DNA of 64,000 nt from Viridibacillus soli (GCF_016612995.1 NZ_JAEOAH010000013.1:62001-126000); one strand, 5' to 3'; shown: positions 53,529 through 64,000, numbered from the stretch's first letter. Made by a program: numbers and translations. The notes: generated by a model not told the origin, from the sequence alone.

Positions 53529-55196
53529 TTAAACTTCCATAATAATCGGTAAAATCATTGGACGGCGTTTTGTTTTTTCGAACAAATACGGTCCTAATGC
53601 ATCAGTGATTTCATTTTTTAATTCAGACCACTGGGGTGTAGAATCTTGTAATGTACGTTGTAGGTGACGGTTCAACATTTGTTGTGCTTCATTAATCATC
53701 ATACCTGATTCGCGCATATAAACGAAACCACGTGAAATGATGTCTGGACCTGAAACAATTTTTTGTGTTTCCATATTCACGCTAACAACAACAATAACTA
53801 AACCTTCTTCAGAAAGGATGCGGCGATCACGTAAGACGATATTACCGATATCACCAATGCCGTTACCATCGATATAAACATCCCCAGATGGAATACGTCC
53901 TGTAACAGCAGCCTCATTTGGACTAAGTGAAAGAACGTCACCGTTTTCCATGATAAATGTATTATCTGGTTCTACATCACAATCAATCGCTAAATCAGCA
54001 TGCATACGAAGCATACGATATTCACCATGAATTGGCATGAAGAATTTTGGTTTAATAAGACGTAGCATTAATTTTTGTTCTTCTTGAGAACCGTGACCAG
54101 ATGTATGAATATTATTCAATGAACCATGAATAACTTCTGCACCAGCGCGGAATAACAAGTTGATTGTTTTGTTGACGCTAATTGTGTTACCTGGGATTGG
54201 TGAAGATGAAAATACAACAGTATCTCCAGGTTGAATTTGAATTTGACGGTGAGTACCGTTAGCAATACGAGAAAGTGCTGCCATCGGTTCACCTTGGCTA
54301 CCTGTACAAAGAATCATTACTTCATTAGCAGGTAAACGATTTAACGATTGTGCATCAACGAATGTCTCTTTTGGAGCAGTAATATACCCTAATTCACGGC
54401 CGAGTGTAATGGCATTATCCATACTACGACCGAATATAGCGACTTTACGTCCGTGATTAACGGCAGCGTCTGTCACTTGTTGTAAACGATGAATATTTGA
54501 TGCGAATGTTGCAAAAATAATACGTCCTTCTACATTACGTAGAAGATCCTCAATACTTTCTCCAACCTTGCGTTCAGACATCGTGAAATTAGGAACTTCT
54601 GCATTTGTACTATCAGACAATAGACATAATACGCCATCGCGTCCAATTTCGGCCATTTTTGTTAAGTTTGCTGGTTCGCCAACAGGTGTAAAGTCAAATT
54701 TGAAATCCCCTGTATGTACGATGTTACCAGGTGGTGTTTTAACAACGATACCGTATGCATCTGGAATACTGTGTGTTGTTCTAAAGAAACTCACAGAAGT
54801 TTTACGGAATTTGATAATGTCATCTTCTTGGATTTCAATCATTTTTGTTTGACGTAGTAACCCGTGCTCGTCCAATTTGTTGCGTAATAGACCAAGTGCA
54901 AGCTTACCGCCATACACAGGAATATTAATTTGACGAAGTAAATATGGAATACCACCAATATGGTCTTCATGACCGTGAGTGATGAAGAGACCTTTAATCT
55001 TGTCTACATTTCTTACGAGATAAGTGTAGTCAGGTATAACATAGTCAATGCCTAGTAGTTCGTCTTCAGGAAATTTAATCCCTGCGTCAATCAAGATAAT
55101 CTCATCTTGGAATTGAACGGCATACGTATTTTTGCCGATTTCGCCCAGTCCGCCGAGTGCGAAAACAGCTGTTTGGTCATTTTTCACAAATTTCAT
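53529..55196 (-). CDS. rnjA: Ribonuclease J1
   Basis: A metallo-beta-lactamase/beta-CASP nuclease of 555 residues with 5'-3' exonuclease and endonuclease activity in mRNA decay and 16S rRNA maturation. The zinc motif is [12 protein letters not shown] (H74, H76, D78, H79). The N-terminus [20 protein letters not shown] matches the B. subtilis enzyme, which is also 555 residues, and this fixes the start at ATG 55196. It begins 4 bases after the rpoY stop, so the pair is co-transcribed. Confidence 0.97.
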   Translation of the reverse strand: MKFVKNDQTAVFALGGLGEIGKNTYAVQFQDEIILIDAGIKFPEDELLGIDYVIPDYTYLVRNVDKIKGLFITHGHEDHIGGIPYLLRQINIPVYGGKLALGLLRNKLDEHGLLRQTKMIEIQEDDIIKFRKTSVSFFRTTHSIPDAYGIVVKTPPGNIVHTGDFKFDFTPVGEPANLTKMAEIGRDGVLCLLSDSTNAEVPNFTMSERKVGESIEDLLRNVEGRIIFATFASNIHRLQQVTDAAVNHGRKVAIFGRSMDNAITLGRELGYITAPKETFVDAQSLNRLPANEVMILCTGSQGEPMAALSRIANGTHRQIQIQPGDTVVFSSSPIPGNTISVNKTINLLFRAGAEVIHGSLNNIHTSGHGSQEEQKLMLRLIKPKFFMPIHGEYRMLRMHADLAIDCDVEPDNTFIMENGDVLSLSPNEAAVTGRIPSGDVYIDGNGIGDIGNIVLRDRRILSEEGLVIVVVSVNMETQKIVSGPDIISRGFVYMRESGMMINEAQQMLNRHLQRTLQDSTPQWSELKNEITDALGPYLFEKTKRRPMILPIIMEV

Positions 55197-55200
55197 GTGT

Positions 55201-55410
55201 TTAGATTTTCTCCACGTGGAAATGTTCACTTGCTTGTTCGTATTCTAGGTAGTTTCCTTCTAGCAATTGAACAAACTCGATATTGTAGTTACGATCTTTT
55301 AGCTTCATACGGACATCGCGTTCATCTATAGCTTCTAAATATAAGCTTTTAGTATTTTCGCGAACTGGAACTTCTACAGCATTTTCTTGGTAATAAACTT
55401 TGTAAATCAT
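55201..55410 (-). CDS. rpoY: RNA polymerase epsilon subunit RpoY (YkzG)
   Basis: A protein of 69 residues that opens [20 protein letters not shown] and has the conserved [20 protein letters not shown] and [11 protein letters not shown]. This matches the small Firmicute RNA polymerase subunit epsilon. It precedes rnjA as in B. subtilis. AAAGGAG lies upstream of the ATG. Confidence 0.95.
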   Translation of the reverse strand: MIYKVYYQENAVEVPVRENTKSLYLEAIDERDVRMKLKDRNYNIEFVQLLEGNYLEYEQASEHFHVEKI

Positions 55411-55477
55411 ATTATGCTCTCCTTTAACACGTTCAAAATAATTGCATTTCCTTTATATTATCATGCGAGTAACTTAA

Positions 55478-55510
55478 AATAAAGAAAAGCCCTCCAAAAT
55501 TATGAAGGGC
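55478..55510 (-). terminator. Terminator of the 23-residue peptide gene
   Basis: GCCCTTC and GGAGGGC pair (one mismatch) around an A/T loop on the minus strand, followed by TTTTCTTTATT. It separates the peptide gene from rpoY-rnjA. Confidence 0.8.
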
Positions 55511-55518
55511 AAATATAC

Positions 55519-55590
55519 TTAAGCGATTGTTTTTTTACCGAGCAAGCCATTAAGCCGTTTCAACAATTGTTTTTTTAGGCGTTTAAACAT
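55519..55590 (-). CDS. Small cationic amphipathic peptide (23 residues)
   Basis: An ATG 9 bases after AGGAGTGA opens a 23-codon frame, MFKRLKKQLLKRLNGLLGKK followed by TIA and TAA. The peptide has nine Lys/Arg and no acidic residue, with Leu/Phe spaced at i, i+3, i+4, so it would form a cationic amphipathic helix. It has its own consensus promoter (TTTACA-N17-TATAAT) and its own terminator, giving a compact monocistronic unit of roughly 130 bases. I do not recognise the sequence. It could be a membrane-active peptide, an RNA-binding peptide or a type I toxin-like product. It lies between rpoY and ykrA. Confidence 0.65.
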   Translation of the reverse strand: MFKRLKKQLLKRLNGLLGKKTIA

Positions 55591-55611
55591 GGCATATCAC
55601 TCCTTGTGTAA

Positions 55612-55640
55612 ATTATACACAATTTTACTTTTGCTGTAAA
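55612..55640 (-). promoter_or_regulatory. Sigma-A promoter of the 23-residue peptide gene
   Basis: On the minus strand TTTACA (55640-55635) and perfect TATAAT (55617-55612) are spaced by 17 bases, placing the start site just upstream of the ribosome binding site. Confidence 0.8.
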
Positions 55641-55690
55641 GTTTTTTTACTTAACAATGAATTTTTGACAGAGAGAGGAAGTATTTTAGG

Positions 55691-56464
55691 ATGCAGAAAA
55701 GAATATTATTTTTTGATATAGACGGTACGTTATATAATTCAGAGAAAAAAATTCCACAAACGACGATTAATGCAGTCAAAAAGGCGAAAGCTAATGGTCA
55801 TGAAGTGGTCATTGCAACAGGTAGAGCGCCTTTTATGATTAAGGAAGTACTAGAAACTTTAGAAGTAGAATCGTATATTTGTTTCAATGGCCAATATGTT
55901 GTATATAAGGGACGGCCCGTCTTTCGGAAGCCAGTTCCGCTCGAACAATTGAAGGCTCTTGTTGACTATGTGCAAAAACAGCATAAACCATTAGTCTTTT
56001 TAGATGATCAAGAGATGGTTTCTTCTATAGCAGAGGACCTCAAAATAAAGGAAAGTTTGACTTCCTTACACTATCCTATGCCAAGACTGGACAAAGATTT
56101 CTACTTAACTCGACCGATTTATCAAGTTTTGCTATTTGTGAATATTGAGGAAGAAGTGCAGTATGAAAAAACATTCCCTGAATTGCAACTAATTCGTTGG
56201 CACACCCATTCTTGTGATGTATTAAATAAAGGTGTTTCTAAAGCGTATGGAATTGAACGATTATTAGAATATACTGATTTTTCAATGGATGATTCGATTG
56301 CTTTTGGTGATGGTTTAAATGATGTGGAAATGCTAACAGCAGTTGGAACAGGTGTTGCAATGGGGAATGGCCATGAGAAAGCGAAAACGGCTGCAACCTT
56401 TGTAACTGAGCATGTAGACAAGGATGGATTAGTAAAAGCAATGGAAAAATTACAATTGGTATAA
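55691..56464 (+). CDS. ykrA: Cof-type HAD-IIB phosphatase (YkrA-like)
   Basis: A protein of 257 residues. The HAD motif I is LFFDIDGTLYNS (nucleophile D9, acid D11), motif II is VIATGRAP, and motif IV is AFGDGLNDVEMLTAVG with a C2-type cap between. Such enzymes hydrolyse sugar phosphates, flavin phosphates or similar small phosphoesters; the substrate is unknown. GAGAGGAAG lies upstream of the ATG. The order rnjA-rpoY-ykrA-def follows B. subtilis. Confidence 0.9.
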   Translation: MQKRILFFDIDGTLYNSEKKIPQTTINAVKKAKANGHEVVIATGRAPFMIKEVLETLEVESYICFNGQYVVYKGRPVFRKPVPLEQLKALVDYVQKQHKPLVFLDDQEMVSSIAEDLKIKESLTSLHYPMPRLDKDFYLTRPIYQVLLFVNIEEEVQYEKTFPELQLIRWHTHSCDVLNKGVSKAYGIERLLEYTDFSMDDSIAFGDGLNDVEMLTAVGTGVAMGNGHEKAKTAATFVTEHVDKDGLVKAMEKLQLV

Positions 56465-56472
56465 AAACAATA

Positions 56473-56515
56473 AAAAGTCTTGCTATGGTTTTATGGTTCA
56501 TAGCAAGGCTTTTTG
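56473..56515 (+). terminator. Convergent terminator between ykrA and def
   Basis: AAAAAGTCTTGCTATG and CATAGCAAGGCTTTTT form a 16-bp stem with one G-U pair and serve both converging genes. Confidence 0.88.
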
Positions 56516-56517
56516 TG

Positions 56518-57075
56518 TTAATTATTCACAATTGGTTGAGAATTTGGTACTTCAGCGAAGGGGTTTGATTCATTAATATGATCGTAGAACATTACGCCAT
56601 TTAAATGATCCAATTCATGTTGGAATAAGATGGCCTGTAAGCCTTTTAGTCGCATTTTCTTTTCTTCACCATCAAGTGTAAAAAACTTAACTGTTATACG
56701 TGCATGTCGTGGTACGAAACCATCTACATTACGATCAACTGATAAACAGCCTTCACCATTTGTTAAATAAGTCTTTTCTACTGAATGGCTGACAATCTTC
56801 GGGTTCACAGCGACGAAGCTGAGTGGATTGTCAGAATCGTCCGGTAGATGAAGAGCGAATATTCTTTTTGATTCATTTACTTGCGGTGCTGCAATACCAA
56901 TGCCAGAACGCAAGTCGTATTTTTCGCTTAATTCGGGGTCTTGACTGTTAATGAGGAATTCCATTAAGTCTTGCCCTAATTGTTTATCCTCTTTTGATAG
57001 GGGGAAAGTTAGTTCTTTCGCGCGAGCACGTAATGTTGGGTGGCCTTCGCGAATAACATTATCCATTAAAATCAT
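56518..57075 (-). CDS. def: Peptide deformylase (DefB/YkrB type)
   Basis: A metalloenzyme of 185 residues that removes the formyl group from new proteins. All three motifs are present: GIGIAAPQV (motif 1), EGCLSV with metal ligand C110 (motif 2) and QHELDHLNG with H153, catalytic E154 and H157 (motif 3). The insertion near 44-56 marks the Gram-positive type 2 form. ATG 57075 follows AAAGGAAG by 7 bases; a longer open frame upstream has no such site. Confidence 0.96.
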   Translation of the reverse strand: MILMDNVIREGHPTLRARAKELTFPLSKEDKQLGQDLMEFLINSQDPELSEKYDLRSGIGIAAPQVNESKRIFALHLPDDSDNPLSFVAVNPKIVSHSVEKTYLTNGEGCLSVDRNVDGFVPRHARITVKFFTLDGEEKKMRLKGLQAILFQHELDHLNGVMFYDHINESNPFAEVPNSQPIVNN

Positions 57076-57340
57076 TTCGGTTCTTCCTTTCAATACAATA
57101 TACAAATGATCAATACTAATAGTATAACGTACGACGACAAACGTTCAATGAAAAAGAATAAATAATAAATGATTATTTGTTTAAGATTACGACAGGTGGG
57201 AATACATAAGGCGAGGTAATTACTGTTCTAGTAAAGGTTGGAAAAATAGTGCTGTTGTATAATACGGAAGTTCAAATATGTATAGTACAGAATTTCTTAG
57301 AAAGTTATAAAAGATAATGTAAGCATTATCATAACGATGA
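57076..57340. other. Intergenic region between def and pdhA
   Basis: About 265 bases without a gene. It must contain the minus-strand def promoter and includes a second possible plus-strand -10 (TATAAT at about 57257) whose -35 is poor. No conserved RNA structure was recognised. Confidence 0.4.
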
Positions 57341-57369
57341 TTGACCAATTAATTTTAATTCAGTATACT
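57341..57369 (+). promoter_or_regulatory. Sigma-A promoter of the pdhABCD operon
   Basis: TTGACC (57341-57346) and TATACT (57364-57369) are separated by 17 bases, giving a leader of about 65 bases before pdhA. Confidence 0.72.
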
Positions 57370-57371
57370 GA

Positions 57372-58556
<1,185 letters not shown>

Positions 58557-58559
58557 CCG

Positions 58560-59537
58560 ATGGCACAAATGACGATGATTCAAGCAATTACAGACGCACT
58601 ACGCTGCGAATTAAAAGATGACGAAAACGTATTAGTGTTCGGTGAAGACGTTGGTGTAAACGGCGGGGTATTCCGCGCAACTGAAGGTCTTCAAAAAGAA
58701 TTTGGTGAGGATCGCGTTTTCGATACACCACTTGCAGAGTCAGGAATTGGTGGTTTAACTATCGGTCTTGCACTTCAAGGCTACCGTCCTGTACCTGAAA
58801 TCCAATTCTTTGGTTTCGTATATGAAGTGATGGACTCAATCAGCGGACAATTAGCACGTATGCGTTACCGCACAGGCGGTGCACTTGGCGCACCTGTGAC
58901 AATCCGTTCACCATTTGGTGGTGGCGTTCATACACCAGAAATGCACTCAGATAGCTTAGAAGGCTTAGTAGCATCGCAACCAGGTATTAAAGTAGTTGTA
59001 CCATCAACTCCTTATGACGCAAAAGGTTTATTAATCTCATCTATTCGTGATAATGATCCAGTTGTGTTCCTTGAGCATTTAAAATTGTATCGTTCATTCC
59101 GTGAAGAAGTTCCTGAAGAGTCATATACAATTCCTCTAGGAAAAGCAGATGTTAAGCGTGAAGGAACAGATTTATCTATCTTTGCATACGGTGCTATGGT
59201 GCATGAATCACTAAAAGCTGCGGAACAACTAGAAAAAGAAGAATACTCAGTTGAAGTTGTGGATTTACGTACAATTCAACCGTTAGATATTGAAACAATT
59301 ATTGCATCTGTTGAAAAAACAGGCCGTGCAGTTGTTGTCCAAGAAGCACAAAAACAGGCAGGTATTGCAGCGAATGTTGTCTCTGAAATTACAGAGCGCG
59401 CAATTCTTAGTTTAGAGGCTCCTGTACTACGCGTTACAGCGCCAGATACTATATATCCATTCCCACAAGCAGAAGCTGTGTGGTTACCAAACGCAAAAGA
59501 TATCGTTGAAACAGCGAAAAAAGTATTAACATTTTAA
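58560..59537 (+). CDS. pdhB: Pyruvate dehydrogenase E1 beta subunit
   Basis: A protein of 325 residues. [19 protein letters not shown] and [13 protein letters not shown] are the conserved N-terminal cofactor-binding segments, and the C-terminal transketolase domain carries [15 protein letters not shown] and VVVQEA. It begins 3 bases after pdhA. It completes the E1 heterotetramer. Confidence 0.96.
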   Translation: MAQMTMIQAITDALRCELKDDENVLVFGEDVGVNGGVFRATEGLQKEFGEDRVFDTPLAESGIGGLTIGLALQGYRPVPEIQFFGFVYEVMDSISGQLARMRYRTGGALGAPVTIRSPFGGGVHTPEMHSDSLEGLVASQPGIKVVVPSTPYDAKGLLISSIRDNDPVVFLEHLKLYRSFREEVPEESYTIPLGKADVKREGTDLSIFAYGAMVHESLKAAEQLEKEEYSVEVVDLRTIQPLDIETIIASVEKTGRAVVVQEAQKQAGIAANVVSEITERAILSLEAPVLRVTAPDTIYPFPQAEAVWLPNAKDIVETAKKVLTF

Positions 59538-59567
59538 TTTATTTTCGAAACAGAAAGGGTGAATCAT

Positions 59568-60890
59568 ATGGCATTTGAATTTCGACTACCAGATATTGGT
59601 GAAGGTATCCATGAGGGTGAAATTGTAAAATGGTTCGTAAAAGCAGGGGACAAAATTCAAGAGGATGACGTGCTTTGTGAAGTTCAAAATGATAAAGCAG
59701 TTGTTGAAATCCCTTCTCCGGTAGAAGGAACAGTAGAGGCAGTACTTGTAGAAGAAGGCGTTTTAACAACAGTAGGTACAGTATTATTACGCGTAGATGC
59801 ACCCGGCTATGAAGACATTCAGCTAAAAGGTCATCATGACGATGAAGAAGCGCCGAAAGCACAAGTGGAAGAGGCAGTGCAAGCTTCAGTTGAAGAAGTA
59901 CCAAAAGCTGATACAGTACCAGCTGGAGTATCACAAGCATCTGTAGAAATTGATCCAAATAAACGCGTTATTGCGATGCCATCTGTTCGTAAATTTGCAC
60001 GTGACAATGACGTGGATATTAAACAAGTGGCTGGCTCAGCTAAAAATGGCCGTATTGTAAAAGAAGATGTGGAATCGTTCATGAATGGTGGCCAATCTCA
60101 AGTTGTAGAGGCGCCTGTTAAAGAAGCTTCACAAGCTGCCGATACAGTAAGTGAAAAAGCATCTGTACAGCCGACATTGGAAGGTGAATTCCCTGAAACA
60201 CGAGAGAAAATGTCTGGAATTCGTCGTGCAATTGCCAAAGCAATGGTTCACTCGAAACATACAGCTCCACATGTAACATTAATGGATGAAGTAGATGTGA
60301 CAGAACTTGTTGCACACCGTAAAAAATTCAAAGAAATCGCGGCTGAAAAAGGTATCAAGCTCACATATTTACCATATGTAGTAAAAGCTTTAGTAAGCAC
60401 TTTACGTGAATTCCCTGCATTTAATTGTTCGCTTGATGATGAAAAACAAGAAATTGTACAAAAACACTATTATAATATCGGTATAGCTGCCGATACAGAT
60501 AAAGGTTTACTTGTGCCAGTTATTAAACACGCAGATCGCAAATCGGTATTTGCTGTATCTGATGAAATTAATGAGCTTGCAACAAAAGCCCGTGATGGTA
60601 AGTTAGCGCCAAACGAAATGAAGGGTGCATCATGTTCAATCACTAATATTGGTTCAGCAGGTGGCCAATGGTTTACTCCAGTAATTAACCATCCTGAAGT
60701 AGCAATTTTAGGAATTGGTCGAATTTCAGAGAAACCTGTAATAAAAAATGGTGAAATTGTAGCTGCACCTGTGTTAGCATTATCATTGAGCTTTGATCAT
60801 CGAATGATCGACGGTGCTACAGCGCAACATGCGTTAAATCATATTAAACGTTTGTTAAGCGAGCCCGAATTATTATTAATGGAGGCGTAA
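59568..60890 (+). CDS. pdhC: Dihydrolipoamide acetyltransferase (E2)
   Basis: A protein of 440 residues. One lipoyl domain (1-80) carries the lipoylated K43 in [10 protein letters not shown]; a charged flexible linker (about 85-130) follows, then a peripheral subunit-binding domain (about 133-168; [17 protein letters not shown]), an Ala/Val/Gln-rich linker and the catalytic domain with SFDHRMIDG near 405. It forms the 60-mer core. ATG 59568 follows AAAGGGTG; the upstream frame extension has no site. Confidence 0.96.
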   Translation: MAFEFRLPDIGEGIHEGEIVKWFVKAGDKIQEDDVLCEVQNDKAVVEIPSPVEGTVEAVLVEEGVLTTVGTVLLRVDAPGYEDIQLKGHHDDEEAPKAQVEEAVQASVEEVPKADTVPAGVSQASVEIDPNKRVIAMPSVRKFARDNDVDIKQVAGSAKNGRIVKEDVESFMNGGQSQVVEAPVKEASQAADTVSEKASVQPTLEGEFPETREKMSGIRRAIAKAMVHSKHTAPHVTLMDEVDVTELVAHRKKFKEIAAEKGIKLTYLPYVVKALVSTLREFPAFNCSLDDEKQEIVQKHYYNIGIAADTDKGLLVPVIKHADRKSVFAVSDEINELATKARDGKLAPNEMKGASCSITNIGSAGGQWFTPVINHPEVAILGIGRISEKPVIKNGEIVAAPVLALSLSFDHRMIDGATAQHALNHIKRLLSEPELLLMEA

Positions 60891-60894
60891 GAAA

Positions 60895-62310
60895 ATGGTA
60901 GTAGGAGATTTCCCAATCGAAACAGATACACTTGTAATTGGCGCAGGCCCTGGTGGATATGTTGCAGCAATTCGTGCAGCGCAAACTGGACAAAAAGTAA
61001 CAGTTGTTGAAAAAGAATACGTAGGTGGCGTGTGCTTAAACGTTGGTTGTATTCCTTCAAAAGCATTAATCTCAGTCGGTCACCGTTTAGAACATGCTAA
61101 AAACTCAGCAGACATGGGTATCGTGGCTCCTGAAGTTAGCATTGATTTCAAAAAAGCACAAGAATTTAAAAACGGTGTAGTTAAAAAATTAACTGGCGGC
61201 GTATCAAGCTTATTAAAAGGCAACAACGTAGAAGTAGTAAGTGGAGAAGCATACTTTGTAGATGCGAACACAATCCGTGTTATCAACGAAGATTCTGCAC
61301 AAACGTATACATTCAAAAATGCGATTTTAGCAACTGGTTCACGCCCTGTTGAAATCCCAACTTTCAAATTCTCTAAACGCGTAATAAACTCTACAGGAGC
61401 ACTTTCTTTACAAGAAGTTCCTGGCAAACTTGTTGTTATTGGTGGCGGTTATATCGGTACTGAGCTTGGATCTGCATTTGCAAACCTTGGTTCAGAGGTA
61501 ACGATTCTAGAAGGCGGCAAAGATATTCTAGCTGGCTTCGAAAAACAAATGACAATGATTGTTAAAAAAGGTCTTAAGAAAAAAGGCGTTACAATCGAGA
61601 CAGGCGCACTTGCTCAAGGCGTTGAAGAAACAGAAACAGGCGTTACTGTTAAATACGAAGTAAAAGGCGAAGCAAAATCTGTTGAAGCCGATTACGTATT
61701 AGTGACTGTTGGTCGTCGTCCTAACACTGACGAAATTGGCTTAGAAGAACTAGGTCTTGAGTTTGGTGAACGTGGACTATTAAAAGTCGACAAACAATGC
61801 CGTACAAATATACCAAACATTTATGCAATCGGTGATATCGTTGCTGGACCACAACTTGCTCACAAAGCTTCTTACGAAGGTAAAGTTGCTGCTGAAGCAA
61901 TCGCTGGTGAAAAATCAGTAGTAGATTACTTAGCAATCCCTGCTGTTTGCTTCACAGATCCAGAAATGGCAACTGTAGGTCTTTCTGAAGACCAAGCAAA
62001 AGAAGAAGGTTATGAAGTAGTGGCTGGTAAATTCCCATTCGGTGCTAACGGCCGTGCATTAGCATTAAATGAAACAGAAGGCTTCGTGAAACTAGTTTCT
62101 CGTAAAGCTGATGGCTTATTACTAGGTGGTCAAATCGTTGGTGCTGGTGCTTCTGATATGATCTCTGAAATTGGTTTAGCAATTGAAGCGGGTATGACTG
62201 TAGAAGATGTTGCGATGACAATTCACGCACACCCAACATTAGGTGAAATCACTATGGAAACTGCTGAAGTATTACTTGGTAACCCAATTCACATTGTAGC
62301 TAAAAAATAA
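60895..62310 (+). CDS. pdhD: Dihydrolipoamide dehydrogenase (E3)
   Basis: A flavoprotein of 471 residues. FAD-binding [10 protein letters not shown] is near residue 16, the redox disulfide is [12 protein letters not shown] (C47, C52), the NAD site is [16 protein letters not shown], and the C-terminal catalytic HAHPTLGE closes the active site of the dimer partner. It reoxidises lipoamide and probably also serves 2-oxoglutarate dehydrogenase. GGAGG precedes the ATG. A terminator follows. Confidence 0.97.
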   Translation: MVVGDFPIETDTLVIGAGPGGYVAAIRAAQTGQKVTVVEKEYVGGVCLNVGCIPSKALISVGHRLEHAKNSADMGIVAPEVSIDFKKAQEFKNGVVKKLTGGVSSLLKGNNVEVVSGEAYFVDANTIRVINEDSAQTYTFKNAILATGSRPVEIPTFKFSKRVINSTGALSLQEVPGKLVVIGGGYIGTELGSAFANLGSEVTILEGGKDILAGFEKQMTMIVKKGLKKKGVTIETGALAQGVEETETGVTVKYEVKGEAKSVEADYVLVTVGRRPNTDEIGLEELGLEFGERGLLKVDKQCRTNIPNIYAIGDIVAGPQLAHKASYEGKVAAEAIAGEKSVVDYLAIPAVCFTDPEMATVGLSEDQAKEEGYEVVAGKFPFGANGRALALNETEGFVKLVSRKADGLLLGGQIVGAGASDMISEIGLAIEAGMTVEDVAMTIHAHPTLGEITMETAEVLLGNPIHIVAKK

Positions 62311-62328
62311 TTGACCTAGTCAATTTAC

Positions 62329-62367
62329 AAACCTCTTAAAGTCTTTGGGCTTTGAGAGGTTTTTTAT
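62329..62367 (+). terminator. Terminator of the pdhABCD operon
   Basis: AAACCTCTTAAAG and CTTTGAGAGGTTT pair with one G-U and are followed by TTTATT. Confidence 0.86.
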
Positions 62368-62640
62368 TACAAAAAAGTGGTTGCTTAGATTGAATGGTAA
62401 TGTGATATAAAGTGAAATATATCAAAAAATCTGTTCTATTCTGATAAATGAACATGGCCTGTTTTAGGGGCAGTAGGTCATTAAAGTATTTATTTCTCTT
62501 CATTAATGAGGACGTTGTACTTTTCGATTCATTCTTAAAACGAGAGTTTGAATTTGTTCTTTAGTTACTGTTTTTTATGGTAAAATATGATAACAAAGAG
62601 TCGAAGAGTGCTGCAAAATAGAATATTTTTAAATTGAAAA
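62368..62640. other. Intergenic region before the SDR gene
   Basis: About 270 bases, AT-rich, with no open reading frame of note. It presumably contains the promoter of the SDR gene; TAAAAT at about 62580 is a possible -10 with no clear partner. Confidence 0.4.
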
Positions 62641-62658
62641 ATAAAGGGGTGCTGAAAA

Positions 62659-63441
62659 ATGGATTTAGGTTTAAAGGGGAAAGTAGCGATTGTAACTGGG
62701 AGTAGTAAGGGAATTGGACTTGCAACAGCATTACAACTTGTCAAAGAGGGTGCTAATGTAACAATTTGTGCACGTAACGAGGAAAATTTAGAGCAAGCTG
62801 AAAAGGTGATATTCAAAGAGACAGGCCAGAAAGTACTTACGATTAGTGCGGATGTATCGAAAAAAGAAGATTGTGAGAAAATCATTTGCGAAACAGTGGA
62901 ACACTTTGGTCAACTAAATATTTTAGTGAATAATGCAGGGACAAGCTCGGCCAATCCGTTTGAAAGTGTAGAAAACGAGTTATGGCAACAAGATCTAGAT
63001 TTAAAATTATTTGGTGCCGTGAATTGTTCAAAATACGCTCTTTCGCATATGCGGGCAGTAGGAGGTGGGGCAATTGTGAATGTCACAGCTGTGAAAGGAA
63101 AATCCCCATCTGAATCATCTTTACCGACATCTGTAAGTCGGGCAGCGGGCTTAGCTCTAACGAAGGCGATGAGTAAGGATTTGGGCAAAGATCATATTCG
63201 TGTGAATAGCGTTTGCATCGGCTTAATACGTAGTTCGCAAATTGAAAGAAAATGGAATAAACAAGCACCGGAACTTAGTTGGGACGAGTTTTCAAAAGAA
63301 ATGGGCAAGAATATTCCAATTGGTCGGATTGGGGATCCGCAGGAAGCTGCAAATGTTATTACATTTTTAGTATCAGATGCCGCTTCTTATGTCAGTGGCA
63401 CAGCTATTAACATCGACGGTGGCTCTTCGCCTGCTCTATAA
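62659..63441 (+). CDS. SDR-family protein with atypical active site
   Basis: A protein of 260 residues with a classical SDR fold: TGSSKGIGLATAL (NADP site, about 14-26), VNNAGT near 91-96, and C-terminal PIGRIGDPQEAANVITFLVS and GTAINIDGG. The catalytic tetrad is not canonical: where IxSxxG is expected the sequence is VNVTAVKG, and where YxxxK is expected it is TSVSR (in SLPTSVSRAAGLAL). Either it uses other residues or it is a non-catalytic binder. AAAGGGGTG precedes the ATG. It stands alone after the pdh operon, and its substrate is unknown. Confidence 0.82.
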   Translation: MDLGLKGKVAIVTGSSKGIGLATALQLVKEGANVTICARNEENLEQAEKVIFKETGQKVLTISADVSKKEDCEKIICETVEHFGQLNILVNNAGTSSANPFESVENELWQQDLDLKLFGAVNCSKYALSHMRAVGGGAIVNVTAVKGKSPSESSLPTSVSRAAGLALTKAMSKDLGKDHIRVNSVCIGLIRSSQIERKWNKQAPELSWDEFSKEMGKNIPIGRIGDPQEAANVITFLVSDAASYVSGTAINIDGGSSPAL

Positions 63442-63536
63442 AAGTACGAAACTGAGGAACGAAATTAATATAATGGAATTTAATACTATTAATATAATTG
63501 CTAATTATAATAGTCACCGGATTTTAATAAGGATTT

Positions 63537-63626
63537 GTAAAGCGTAGTGTTATTTATGCTGTATTAGCTGGATTAGTAACAGTCTTCGGTACATTGCTAG
63601 TCAACTTAAGGAGACTTTGCTCATAA
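63537..63626 (+). pseudogene. Possible gene remnant, start codon lost
   Basis: A 29-codon in-frame fragment reads as the N-terminus of a membrane protein (KRSVIYAVLAGLVTVFGTLL) after AAGGAT, but no start codon lies in frame and the frame soon stops. The surrounding 63442-63796 shows no intact gene. It may be the remains of a deleted gene, or coincidence. Confidence 0.3.
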
Positions 63627-63796
63627 GTTTAGCCGCCATATCAAGCAACACGGAAAGTAAAAACTTGAAGGTGTAATCAATTATAGTGTGGTCTTTATAT
63701 GTGACTGTGCAGTCATCTTTCTCAATAATAATACGTTCCTTATAATAGGTTAATATGCTTGTAGTCTAGCTAGATGGGGCTTTGCGCCTGCAAATT

Positions 63797-63833
63797 AAAA
63801 GAGATAGTCGGCAGAAACGCGACTATCTCTTTT
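63797..63833 (-). terminator. Terminator of the right-edge minus-strand gene
   Basis: AAAAGAGATAGTCG and CGACTATCTCTTTT form a 14-bp perfect stem with a 9-base loop. It lies directly downstream of the minus-strand stop codon and can act in both directions. Confidence 0.85.
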
Positions 63834-63841
63834 GTTTATGA

Positions 63842-64000
63842 TTAAAGCTGCACTGTAAACTGCTTTAATAATAAAGCAAGCCATTGCAAGTTATCCTGCT
63901 GTTTAAGGTTGGCCATCATACCATGTAATAATGCAGGGCGAGGTTTAGCAAGCTGTAGTTCATCTTGTATTAAAGACAAAGTGTCCTCAATAATAGGGTG
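63842..64000 (-). CDS. C-terminal end of an unidentified protein, cut by the window edge
   Basis: The last 52 codons of a minus-strand gene that continues past the window. The visible end is helical and rich in Leu and Gln (ALLHGMMANLKQQDNLQWLA, then LLLKQFTVQL and stop). A strong terminator follows, supporting real coding. The fragment is too short to identify; a helical-repeat or DUF1641-like protein is only a guess. Confidence 0.5.
   Translation of the reverse strand, partial: HPIIEDTLSLIQDELQLAKPRPALLHGMMANLKQQDNLQWLALLLKQFTVQL

Noticed and set aside
59539-59958. 139-codon antisense ORF in pdhC
   Set aside because: Leu/His-rich translation is the reverse reading of the acidic lipoyl linker; no support for expression.

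Overview
The window is a low-GC Gram-positive chromosome segment, most likely from an endospore-forming Planococcaceae/Caryophanaceae member (Lysinibacillus or Solibacillus type). I infer this from AT-rich sequence, strong AGGAGG ribosome binding sites, a Spo0E-like phosphatase, a sporulation-type PAS histidine kinase, CheV, YkyB, RNase J1 with RpoY, and gene order. The order follows, from memory, the Bacillus subtilis ykoY-to-pdh region: meeY, ktrD, kinD, mhqR, ykvS, ykwC, cheV, ykyB, ykuF/fadH, an EAL protein, ykuL/cbpB, ccpC, dapH, ykuR, ykuU, ykuV, ktrC, rnjA, rpoY, ykrA, defB, pdhABCD. It is interrupted by inserted blocks. No rRNA, tRNA, CRISPR array or prophage was seen.

Left third (1-24.6 kb): the end of an RND efflux pump and an extended SDR reductase; a yybP-ykoY manganese riboswitch controlling a TerC-type exporter; a Ktr potassium channel; a decayed esterase; a B12-binding radical SAM protein; a frameshifted sporulation kinase next to an MhqR-like regulator; a CPBP protease; small genes including a Spo0E-like phosphatase with a perfect Spo0A box upstream; a YkwC-type dehydrogenase; an MFS transporter; CheV; YkyB; a ppx-ppk polyphosphate operon; a PAS-GGDEF-EAL protein with a degenerate GGDEF motif; and FadH under a FadR-type operator.

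Middle (24.6-46.5 kb): cbpB, then ccpC-dapH-deacetylase flanked by two inverted copies of a small transposon-like element, each with terminal inverted repeats and an exact 7-bp target duplication. Next is an eight-gene operon (28.8-40.7 kb): a large secreted/membrane protein, an ABC ATPase and permease, a GQ-repeat membrane protein, a MoxR AAA ATPase, a DUF58 protein and two von Willebrand A membrane proteins. It looks like a cell-envelope complex, but I can assign no function. An MFS pump and a regulator-potABCD polyamine uptake operon follow on the minus strand.

Right third (46.5-64 kb): a LytTR regulator divergent from the glyoxylate shunt operon aceA-aceB-yhfH; a zinc-ribbon protein; peroxiredoxin and thioredoxin-like genes; KtrC; an intergenic repeat beside rnjA-rpoY; a free-standing transcription unit for a 23-residue cationic peptide; a HAD phosphatase; peptide deformylase; the pdhABCD operon; and an SDR protein lacking the catalytic Tyr/Lys. 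The right end is a degraded stretch and the C-terminus of an unidentified minus-strand gene.

The strongest leads are the 7-bp-TSD element pair, the unannotated 23-residue peptide gene, the MoxR/vWA/ABC operon, the LytTR-glyoxylate shunt pairing, and the Spo0A box ahead of the Spo0E-like gene. Calls rest on reading the sequence and on remembered family signatures; no database search was run.
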